Shown in pieces: positions 53,001-61,800 of a stretch of DNA of 64,000 nucleotides. How positions within the stretch are numbered: the stretch's first letter is position 1; each line of letters begins with the position of its first letter. The position numbers and the translations under genes were made by a program. This DNA is from Stomoxys calcitrans (Eukaryota > Arthropoda > Insecta > Diptera > Muscidae). The stretch spans positions 26,718,776-26,782,775 of the forward strand of contig NC_081555.1 in NCBI RefSeq assembly GCF_963082655.1, given 5' to 3'. Under the pieces are notes generated by a model. That model had not been told where the DNA came from. It ran no database searches and saw only the letters and a program-made list of their open reading frames with translations.

Positions 53001-54898
53001 AAAAATAAATAAAAAGTACAAAAAATAAATAAAAAGTAAAAAAAAAAATAAATAAAAAGTACAAAGTATATCTAAAAAGAAAAAAAATGAATAGAATGTA
53101 AAAAATAATAAATAAAATAGAAAAATATATACAAAAAATGAAAAAAAAAAATTATACATAAAAAAATTATATACATAAAAAATTATATACATAAAAAATA
53201 AATAAAAAATTATAAAATAAAATACTAAAAAATAAATAAATAAAAATGATACGTAAAAATTTTATAATAACAAAATAAATAAAATTATAAAAAATATAAA
53301 AACCATTGCATAAAAATCTATAAATACCAATATATGAATGAAAAACAAAAAATATTTTAAATTAAAATATATGTTGCCTAATGGTTCCGAAATGGCACCG
53401 AAGTTTTTTTCACCATTTCAAATAAAATTATGCGAGATTATTCTGGCGCAAGCTTTATAACAAATTGTCTGTGGAATACAACAATTTATAGGCTAATTGC
53501 GCAAGTAAATCATCCAGAAGAGTATTACCCTTAAAACGATTGTTACCTAATGGTTCCGTACAGAGACCAAAACAGGATCATCTGCACAAATTAAATTAGG
53601 TATAAATTTCTCTAGCACAAGCTTTATAACAAATTGTCAGTGGATACAACAATTTATAGGCTAATTGCGCATGTTAATCGCCCAGTAGAGTATTGTTACC
53701 AAATGGTTCCGAACAAAGACCAAAACAGGATCATCTGAACAAATTATATTTGGTGTAAATTTCTCTAGCACAAGCTTTATAACAAATTGTCAGATTTTAA
53801 AAACAATTCGTAGGCTAATTGTGCGTAGGGTTACTGATGCGAAATAATTTAAAGGGTTTGCAAAATCTAACTTAGATATGCAAAGACTTGTAGTTTAATT
53901 TGTACGAATATGGATATATAGCATATTATATCCTATTCAGAGTTATTTAAACACATTAATCTGGCACAATATTTTTCATGCATCATCCAATGATATAAAA
54001 ATGATACATAGGCAAATTGTGCACGACAAGAGAATAGTTTACAGTTTGCCGCAATTCTATACGCTCCACTACTACGAGAAGGATCACCTTTTGTGTAACC
54101 ACAGCCCCTCAATTTCGAGAAGACACAAAATAACGTTTTTTCCTTAGTCTTCTTGTCGTTTGGGATTTCAGTATTAGCCTGTCTTGACTTGCTCGACCAT
54201 TTTTACAGGTGAGTTTCCCCCCGGTCCGCCTGGTCCCTACTATTTCTCCTAGTTTTTGGTCTTTTGCGTTGCTTTTCCATTTTTCTGTCGCTCTGCTGTC
54301 TTGCATTTATTGGGGTGTTTTTCTAAAATCTTTGAAAAACAATGTAAAGAAATTGATTTTTCAATTCATTATTCCTCAACTTAATAACAAACTCAAAATG
54401 TGTGTAAGCTAAATAAAGTCTTTTTCTGTTGAACAGAAAAAGACTTTAAAAAACCATTTTACCACCCACAGATATTTTTCATCTTCAAAAAAGACCATCT
54501 GTTCATAAAAACTCCAAATTACATTAAACCAAACACTTTCCAACACTAAAACCAACATTCTTCACTATTTGATGACACATTCATTCATACAAACTAACCT
54601 AACTTTTCTTAGACAAAAAAGAGACACCAAATGCCGACACCCCGTGATTATTCTTCAAACAGATGCTTTCTAAATCTCTTGTAAATCGTTGAATACTACC
54701 AAATTCATGGAAATTCTTTAATTTATCAACGACTTATTTCATAAACCCTTAAAATACTTACATTTTCATTGTTCCTTTGGGTCCCAAATTGGTTCGCATG
54801 ACATCTTGCAAACCCTTGGCTGCCGAGATATTTATGGCCAAGGCATTTGCGGCACGGGCAAATTCAGCTTTGGGATTCAACAAACTAATTGAAGCCAT
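50004..54898 (-). CDS. CCT6: CCT6 / TCP-1 zeta chaperonin subunit
   Basis: Two exons on the minus strand: 54,762-54,898 and 50,004-51,462. The 137 and 1,459 nt sum to 1,596 nt, 531 residues plus stop, the usual length of CCT zeta. The Met codon ATG is split by the intron (GTMKM then [10 protein letters not shown]). Start [20 protein letters not shown]. Group II chaperonin signatures: [10 protein letters not shown] and [13 protein letters not shown] near the N-terminus, the nucleotide motif [10 protein letters not shown], and GIDPMSL and [15 protein letters not shown] in the apical/intermediate part. [13 protein letters not shown] and the C-terminal ATP-site region around [27 protein letters not shown] and [10 protein letters not shown] complete it. 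It is one of eight subunits of the cytosolic TRiC/CCT complex, which folds actin and tubulin. The single 3.3-kb intron contains five candidate H/ACA snoRNAs on the same strand, fitting a snoRNA host role. Confidence 0.97.
51546..51684 (-). ncRNA. Candidate H/ACA snoRNA, copy A (CCT6 intron)
   Basis: On the minus strand, hairpin 1 closes with GCGCAA/TTGCGC and an inner TATAA/TTATA stem. The H box AGATAA follows the hairpin directly. Hairpin 2 has an upper stem GAATTG/CAGTTC (one G-U), a pocket arm GGAACC and a partly mismatched lower stem, then ACA. The upper stem to ACA distance is 14 nt. The weakest lower stem of the set (two mismatches in GCATATT/ATTAGGC), and separated from the others by the AT tract, so possibly decaying. 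Confidence 0.6.
51700..53368. repeat. 1.6-kb A/T-only simple-sequence tract in CCT6 intron
   Basis: Almost entirely A and T on +, with repeated AAATAAATAAAAAA and ATATATAAAAAA phrases. C and G are very rare, and A dominates this strand, so the CCT6 transcript carries long U-rich runs. Long minus-strand reading frames rich in F, I, Y and L are artefacts. Partial internal duplication: 51,835-51,985 resembles 52,140-52,330 (AGATATTTGTAAAAATTT). Confidence 0.9.
53369..53506 (-). ncRNA. Candidate H/ACA snoRNA, copy B (CCT6 intron)
   Basis: Hairpin 1 closes with GCGCAA/TTGCGC, and the H box AGAATA follows one base after the stem. Hairpin 2: lower stem GCATAAT/ATTAGGC with one mismatch, upper stem GAAATGG/CCATTTC perfect over 7 bp, pocket arms TTTATTT and GGAACC, tail AACA. 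14 nt from upper stem to ACA. The upper stem sequence differs fully from copy C but still pairs, supporting a conserved fold. Confidence 0.75.
53538..53674 (-). ncRNA. Candidate H/ACA snoRNA, copy C (CCT6 intron)
   Basis: Best-formed unit. Hairpin 1: GCGCAA/TTGTGC (one G-U), AGC/GCT, TATAA/TTATA and ATTGT/ACAAT. H box AGAGAA. Hairpin 2: lower stem ACCTAAT/ATTAGGT perfect, upper stem GTGCAGA/TCTGTAC (one G-U), pocket arms TTAATTT and GGAACC, tail AACA. 14 nt from upper stem to ACA. By the H/ACA pairing rule the predicted target is 5'-GGUUCC-(Psi)N-AAAUUAA-3'. Only about 17 nt separate it from copy D. Confidence 0.8.
53691..53828 (-). ncRNA. Candidate H/ACA snoRNA, copy D (CCT6 intron)
   Basis: Hairpin 1: GCACAA/TTGTGC, compensating the G-U seen in copy C. 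H box AGAGAA. Hairpin 2: lower stem ACCAAAT/ATTTGGT, a compensatory A-T swap relative to copy C, with pocket arms ATAATTT and GGAACC and tail AACA. The upper stem is weaker (CAGA/TCTTTG region). Same predicted pocket as copies B and C. Confidence 0.75.
53886..54026 (-). ncRNA. Candidate H/ACA snoRNA, unit E, different guide (CCT6 intron)
   Basis: Hairpin 1 closes with GCACAAT/ATTGTGC (7 bp); the H box AGATTA follows one base later. Hairpin 2: lower stem GTTTAA/TTAAAC, upper stem GAATA-GGATATA pairing with TATATCC-TATTC around one bulged A, then TACA as tail. 14 nt from upper stem to ACA. Pocket arms ATAACTCT and GTACAAA predict the target 5'-UUUGUAC-(Psi)N-AGAGUUAU-3', different from the A-D group. 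Little sequence similarity to A-D beyond the boxes and hairpin 1 base, so an independent member. Confidence 0.75.
54415..54447. other. Near-perfect 33-bp palindrome
   Basis: AAAGTCTTTTTCTGTT, one G, then the exact inverse AACAGAAAAAGACTTT. As RNA this folds to a 14-bp stem with a 5-nt loop. It lies in the CCT6 intron upstream (in the sense of transcription) of the snoRNA group. Function unknown; a small inverted-repeat relic is the simplest explanation. Confidence 0.7.
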
Positions 54899-55205
54899 TG
54901 TTTAAACACGGAGTTTAGTAATTACTTTGAACTAGACAGGCAGTAATAAGAATTTTCCAGAGCCGATATTGCGATGACCAATTCCACAAAGAGACAAATT
55001 AAAATGTGCAGATTGTCAAGCAGAGTGTGTTCAGTGTTTAAAGCTGCTATCACACAATAAGTGCGTTGAATGTGTGCTGTCACTTTCTGTATTCGTAATG
55101 TTAAGTGTGTGTTCAGTGTTAAATGAAGGTATGTATTAAGCAACAACAACAAAGTTGTATTTAACAGCCATATACAAAGAGGACTGAAATAAAAAGATAA
55201 ATTTT
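54899..55205 (-). promoter_or_regulatory. Probable CCT6 promoter and 5' UTR region
   Basis: Repeat-free sequence directly upstream of the CCT6 start codon. It contains a duplicated GTGTGTTCAGTGTT phrase (55,025 and 55,110 region). No TATA box recognised. Assigned by position only. Confidence 0.35.
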
Positions 55206-57130
55206 TGTGCTCGCAAAATTTGAAAGCAATTGTTATATGAATCGGTATTTATTTTATTTTTCTTCAAAGCAAGCAGATCTGCCGAAAAATTTTAAAAAAA
55301 TAAATGAAATAGAAGAATGTAATGTACACCTATACGTGCATTACGCCATAGTTTGCTTCACGGGAAAGGAAATAATCCCCCTTATTCCGGTTAGCGATGG
55401 TGTAGTCGAATTTCGAAATTATTACAAATGATATTATGGTTGTCAAAGACGAAAATTCGTTGAATTTTTTTTTTTGTATTACGTAAGTCAAATTTGACGA
55501 AAACGATTGATATATAAGTTGCATTCTAAACTACATCACGACGGATTGTCAAAAGAGTATGGAACCTACTTTATTTTTTTTTATTTACAGTCGAATTTGC
55601 TTAATTGAAAACAGCAAAATATAGAAAATTGTTTCAATTATACTGTGTTTTCCATTATGCGAAGTTTATAACATTGAAAATTAGCTTTTTCGATTTCAAT
55701 CAACCGAGTTTTTCAATAAGGGGTGTTCAATTATCCCGATTCGACTGTACCACAATATTTTTCTATTACCAAAGTGTCGAAGGGGAATAAGTTACAGAAC
55801 ACCACGAAATATGAAATTCGTCTTCGACTTCGACTGCTGTCGATTTTCGCTTTCGACAACCGGAATAACGGTGAATGTATATTAGAAACAAACGACGCAA
55901 ACTGCATGACATTGAGAGCAGGATTCTGCTTGCGGCAGGTTCTCATTTATACACAAGCGCCACCCACCAATCTATGTGCGAAGTTCAAATTCTTTATCTA
56001 TACATAATTTGCCTATGTGATATATAGCCGCCATTGCTACGAGAATTAATCTTATGAAAATAACTAAACTATTAACAAAATAGTTTAAGCCAGTGAGATT
56101 AATATATATTTGTCCTTTATTTACAATTAGATTATGCTAATATGGCCAAAAGTAAACAAGCTTTCTCCATCGAGCTCTATCATTGGCCAAAGCCTTGTCT
56201 TGATTTCACGATATATGGGTTGATTTCAACTCTCTTTTCGTACAGCGTATCCATGTGTTTTTCGGGCGTTCCCTCCCCCGCGGTCCTTGCGGGTTCCAGT
56301 CTAGGACATTTCTCACTATATCATCGCTCGGTAGACTAGGATTTGACCCAACCAAGTCTATTTTCTCTTCCGGAATTCTACATCGACAGGGGAAGTGTTT
56401 GTTTTTATTTGCAATTCTTCATTTGAAATACGATTTGGCCAGCAAATTCGAAGTATTTGTTGTAGGCAGCGATTTATGAAAACTTGGACTTTACGGGTAG
56501 TCGCTTGTGTCAAGCTCCAAGTTGTACAACCAAGTCATACAAGTCTTGAGATTCCAAAGAAGATTTATATAACAATCAATAAGAATTTGAACGGCTCAAT
56601 CCCATGGCAGACGGTTGTACGTACCGGATTGACCCGATGAAGTCCTTCATCGGCAAGGTCTGCCTTCTCAGTGAACAACACACTGCTACAACTAATTTTC
56701 TATAGAAATAAAACTTTGACAAAATTTTCTATAAAAATAAAATTTTAACAAAATAAATAAATAAATAAAATTTTGACAATATTTCCTGCTATTTTCAGCT
56801 ATTTATTTATTAAAGTAATTTTACCTACAAAAAAAATTTGTTATATAAATTGGTTTGTAAGTGTTTCACTTACAGAAATTTAAGATAATTAAAGAGTCTG
56901 ACTACTACTAATTAATGAAGTAAACAAGAAAACTATGAAACAGGTCGGAACAGTGCGATGGTATGCTTTCAGCCCACTTCATATACTATGGATAATATAA
57001 ATTAGGGCATACTTCAGTTCCGTTGTATTGTGGTACTGACTACTTTGTCTTGTGACAATTTAAAAAAACAAAAACATATATAATTAGCGTCTTCTATTTT
57101 CTCATACATATTTCCATTTTCTTCACCTAC
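55206..57130. other. Intergenic, no firm gene
   Basis: Contains only short frames. The longest (55,207-55,431 and 55,723-56,007, +) lack family resemblance, and the first opens with GTG. 56,575-56,695 is a tail of the GTT-flanked repeat (CCGGATTGACCCGATGAAGT, CAACACACTGCTACAAC), and 56,690-56,770 has AAATTTTGACAAAATTTTC-type repeats. Confidence 0.4.
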
Positions 57131-57135
57131 GCCTT

Positions 57136-57797
57136 TCATAAAACTTTTGCCTCACTCAAAGGCCATATTCTACAAATTGCTCTACTTCTTACAAGACCTA
57201 ATGGTATAGGACCATAGTAACGGGAATCTGCACTATTGGACTGATTGTCACCCTCAATCCATACGAATCCCTTTGGAACGTAGTCACCATTGAAGGTAGG
57301 TGTATATTTATCGGCAGATGACTTGTTAAGTGCTTCACTCTCTTCATTCTGAGGTAGATTGTCGGCTATGACCTTATCACCAGGCAGGCCTATAACCCGT
57401 TTACATATATATTGCTCTGGATTTGTAGGAGATACAGCTATAATAATGTCACCACGATTGGGTTTATGGAACCGTGTGGTAATTCGCTCTGTCAGCAGTA
57501 TATTATTTGAGTGTAGTGTGGGTTCCATCGATGGACCATTGCACTGCAAAGGATAGAGAAAATTATACAATAGGGCATCTTATATATTGTCATATTGTTG
57601 CTTCCAGAGTGGCTTTGCTCCATTTTTCATTTATTAAATGTGCAATTCCTTTAAGGAGCCTAGTGGCCTACTTTGTCTGTTTTTGTTTTATATCATACCA
57701 CAACAAAATCGCCAACATATTCGAAAAAGCAATGGGTAACACACATGTATTGTATGCTGTACTTCATAATATCTTTCAAATGTGAAATAAATTTCAT
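57136..57797 (-). CDS. Mitochondrial inner membrane protease subunit 1 (IMMP1L)
   Basis: Two exons on the minus strand: 57,699-57,797 (99 nt) and 57,136-57,543 (408 nt), giving 168 residues plus the stop (human IMMP1L is 166). Start MKFISHLKDIMKYSIQY, with TAG in frame 6 nt upstream. Exon 1 holds the hydrophobic HCFFEYVGDFVV segment and splices in phase 0 to CNGPSMEPTL. Signal-peptidase family signatures: the catalytic Ser in GPSMEPTL, the catalytic Lys in ICKRVIGLPGDKV, and the conserved GFVWIEGDN and DSRYYGPIPLGLV boxes. It is an S26 serine peptidase that removes sorting signals from proteins in the intermembrane space. An insert around NLPQNEESEALNK is specific. Start choice rests on the upstream stop. 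Confidence 0.93.
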
Positions 57798-57949
57798 TAT
57801 CTACTTTCCACTATTTTTAATTCTAGTTATGAAAATGCTAAGAAAAACAATAACAATAAACAGCTGTCTTGTGGGTTTATGGGGTGTTTACATTTGAAGA
57901 TTGAGGTTGGTACTAAATTTGAGTTTCATGCGTTATTGATAGTACACAC

Positions 57950-58250
57950 AGAGAAAAGTTGATATCAAAGGTGCTCATTTCGGTACCATACGGTATTTAT
58001 TTTAAAACAACCCCGTATGATACAAAAATAATACCAGATGAAGCATAAAATGATTAGTAGGTCTGATACTAGTCTTATTACCGAACTGGTATTGATTTAA
58101 ATACCAATCTGTTATTGGGTTTAGCACCAGACTGTTATTGGTTTTAGTACCAAACTGTTATTGAACCAAAAAAATCATTGAACATAGTTTTATCTAATTT
58201 TATATCGGTTATTTATGTTAATAATTACAAAAACTAATGTTAGACCGTGA
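57950..58250. repeat. Short tandem TACCAAACTGTTATTG units
   Basis: Three units of about 27-33 bp (near 58,100-58,165) with ATACCAATCTGTTATTGGG, GCACCAGACTGTTATTGG and GTACCAAACTGTTATTG. The flank GAGAAAAGTTGATATCAAAG is a start seen in some dispersed dipteran repeats. Lies between the divergent IMMP1L and orphan gene starts. Confidence 0.45.
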
Positions 58251-58819
58251 CCAACCCCAATTATTTGCATACAGCAATTGAATCCGTATCCATTGATTCC
58301 AGGGGGTGGGTTTCATATGAATACACCAACATAGCATCGTTTTCTATACAAGAGACTGTCATGTTTTTGATTAAGAATGTCCTTAGAATTTGTACTATTT
58401 CTATTTTTACCGCTTTAGATTATTTTAACAGGGTTTCACGCACTCAAATTGTTTTAAAACCTTCAATTCTTAATATCAGACGGTATTGGCAAAGTACCAT
58501 CATTTTTCTATACGTGTGCGTACATGAGCAAAGATTATGCGAGAAAAAGATAACAACAAAGAGAATGCAAACAAAAATCTGTCATCTTAATACCGTCAAA
58601 CCCGGTCGGCTGTTAGCAGCGAGAGATCAATTCCTTCAAATGCTTTCAACTGCACAGGCCCGTTAAACATTGTCCCTCTAATCTCGTAGTTATTCCCTCT
58701 AGTTCTACGTTACGTCACTAATTAACACGAATTGCGTCTTATTAGAACTGCAGCCAACCTATTGATATTCAGCAGTTAGATTTACAGACTTGAAGCAACA
58801 ATAATAGTAAATCAACAAA

Positions 58820-61800
58820 ATGGCAAAAAAATTAATTGAGGCTGGTGAAATACATATCATGGACATTAGTAAAAATGTGGACAATTTCGGTCATATTAGA
58901 AACCATTTGGGAAAATTGAAACGACTGCAGAAAAATAAAGAAAAAGCTAATAAAACTTGTAGAATTGTCATGACCAAAAACCAAGCTTTTAATTTTTACA
59001 AAACAAATTTTCAAGCTGTGAATAATCCTATGAAAGTGAAGAAAACTAAATCGGTGAAAATAAGTGTAACAAGGAAAACCGGACTCGATTTTCATCTTTA
59101 CGAAATACTCCATGATAATAAAACGGGAGATGATAATCCATTAATTTTTGCTCCCTATACTTGGGATGGAAGGGAAATAATTTGGACAAATGAAAGTAAG
59201 TTGTTACCTATTGAACTTAAGAAAGAATAGACAGTATATAGGCGTAACATTCATCCGAAATCATTTACCATAATGCAGCCCCTTAATCCGGTATGAATGT
59301 TGTGAAGGGTAGTTTGTGACTATAAATTTAACAGGACAGGGAACATCAAAAATGGTTCAAAAGGAATGGAAGCGCTGCACTTCTATTTCATCTCCGTAGT
59401 TAGAAGTTTGGGACTAAAGCCCGAGACTGAGCACAGGATGTTTTCACTCTGGGCAGCTATGTACCGCGAAGGTGGTAATCTCGTGGGCACTGAGGAGCGC
59501 ATCGAAGGAGGCATTGTCAACATGACCTTACCAACGCAACCGTCGTAGTTTCAAACGTTTAACCATCGTTGTCGTATAGCTCATGCAGTTCGTGGTTCAT
59601 ACGGCGCCCATACTCTCCATTGGGTTTGATTTTTCTCGCAATTACCTGAACTTTCTGTATACACGGATATATACGGATTTGAGGTTGACACCGGGGCAGG
59701 AGCCTTCATTGAACTCTTTAGAACTAGAGAGTTATGCACGTTATTGTTGTAGTAGCCACATATCCGTAGCGACCCTAGTCAAGTTCCTAGTGGTGTGTTA
59801 TTTAAAGGCACCAATAACTCGTCTTGTCATACCGACTATCACAGACACTCAGTTCTTATGCAAGAGACGGTGCCGGCCGCCCTCACTGAGACTCGATACC
59901 GCTGATTGTCTGCCACTACAGGTACAGCTACTCGATATACGAAGGATTCCACCATTTGCAACCCATGCATGCGCCCGTTAGATCCCAGCTGAGCTTCTAA
60001 TGATAACGATGAACAGCACAAAAATCGGAACCCAAAGTTTTAACCCTGGCGTGGCTGCAGAGAGACAGTCTTTTCTTGTTTATAAATTGGGTGTCATCTC
60101 CTCTAGAAGGTATCCCTGATTGTAGTATCCCGTCATTCCCTAGTTCTTTTGTCTACATCGATTTATTAAAATTGGAGATTGGCATCGGGGTAGCAGCTTT
60201 TAAGTAATGTAGGAAGGGTTTAGCATCTTTCAGGCATCTAAAGTCTCTGAAGAAGTTGCTTATTTTCAGGACATACGTAGACAAGCGGTGCTGAAGGCCC
60301 TGTTTTCAGTCCATGCAAGTCAATGATGTCGTTTGACAAAGGGGGATGGGGAATTCTGCTGAATTTTTGGTAATGAGAACGATTTGGAGACGATTGAGCA
60401 AATATTGTGCCATGTTCTGCCATTGCGTGGAGAAGGTTTTGGATTATGTGTGAAAACCTCTTGTTTGGACTTTCAAGTGAAGTGGCTAACAGGCGAAGCT
60501 CTGGCCTATAAGTCTTGGAGTCTTTAAGAGAAGAAAATTTTATATTTTTGGACCAATCTGCTTTGACAAATTATATATCAATCCCACGGCAACTGGGTTC
60601 TCCCGATGGAGTCCTTCATCGGCAAAAGCTACCGCCTCAGTGTACAACACACTGCTATAACAACAACAACAGAAAATATTGTTGTTATATGGCATTATCC
60701 GTGGTACACAAATGGATCACAGCTAGAGGAAAGTGTGGGCCTGAGATCTACATTGAGAACTTAATGGTAAACGCTGAAGGAAAAGAAGAAAGCTCTAGTG
60801 GATAGACCAAATGAAAAGTGACATTCCAAACTGGGTGTAAGACACTGCAGAATGAGTGCAGAAGTGCGAACTGGTTAGAAACCTATTCCGAGTTCAGCTT
60901 AAGTAAAGGCTGATTTTTTAAGAGCTTTACCGTTTTGTTTAGAACGCATGTCATGCAAGCCAAGCACTTAAATTTTGGACAAAAAAAAATTAAATATGAT
61001 CTCACGGTAGCGCTCACCATTCACAATTACCTTAATATTCGCATCATCTTGAAGAAGTACGGTCCAATGATGCCACCAGCCCATAAACCGGAATAAACTG
61101 TGACTTTTTCTGATTGTTTACTTACTTTAATTGGCTATGACAGAATATTTGTTCCACTAGCCGAACCTAAAATAGCTTTCCAAGCGCCTCGATCTACTGT
61201 GCTCATTCTAAAATCTCTGACACCAAGTTTGGAGGTGTCTCCCACCACTTGATCTTTCCATCGGGCTTTTGTTCTGATAAAACGTCCTTAACTACACGCA
61301 AACTGGAAAGACCAAAAGCCCTATGGAAAGATCAAGTGGTGTTTGCCTTCAAAACACTTCTTTGCTGGAGCTTCTTCGTCCATTCTGATAACATGGCCTA
61401 GCCAACGCAGCCGTTGTATTCTGATGCGTGTAACTATGCTATCGTCGTTATACAGCTCGTAGTTCATACGTCGTCTATATTCTCCATTAACGCAAACTGG
61501 TCCCTATATTTTACGAAGAATCTTTCTCTCAAATACTCCAAGCAATGCCACATCTGCTTTTACAAGCTCCCATTGAGCCAAAAATGAAAAATAAATAAAA
61601 AATCGTCCTTAAGTTAAGATATGCGTCGCTGTTGTTGTTCTTACGTGGAGCTAACGATCCTCCTCAAGCTCCATATGAGATCAAGCTGGTAACGGTCCAT
61701 ATGACCGATAGCCTTGGGAACGTTATTGCCATTGGCTATTTAAAGTCGCCAATAACTCGTCATATTGAGTATCATAGGCACTCAGTATTTAAGCAAAAGC

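Noticed and set aside
51854..53192. Long minus-strand frames rich in Phe, Ile, Tyr and Leu inside the CCT6 intron
   Set aside because: They arise from A/T-only sequence that rarely spells stops in one frame; no domain, normal composition or codon pattern.
55207..55434. Small frame divergent from CCT6
   Set aside because: GTG start (first ATG at 55,237), only about 65 residues, no known family, no clear splice site. Could be real but cannot be supported.
58247..58666. 139-codon frame upstream of the unrecognised two-exon gene
   Set aside because: It opens with GTG, shows no protein-like repeats or domains, overlaps repeat-like sequence, and has no splice partner that I can find.
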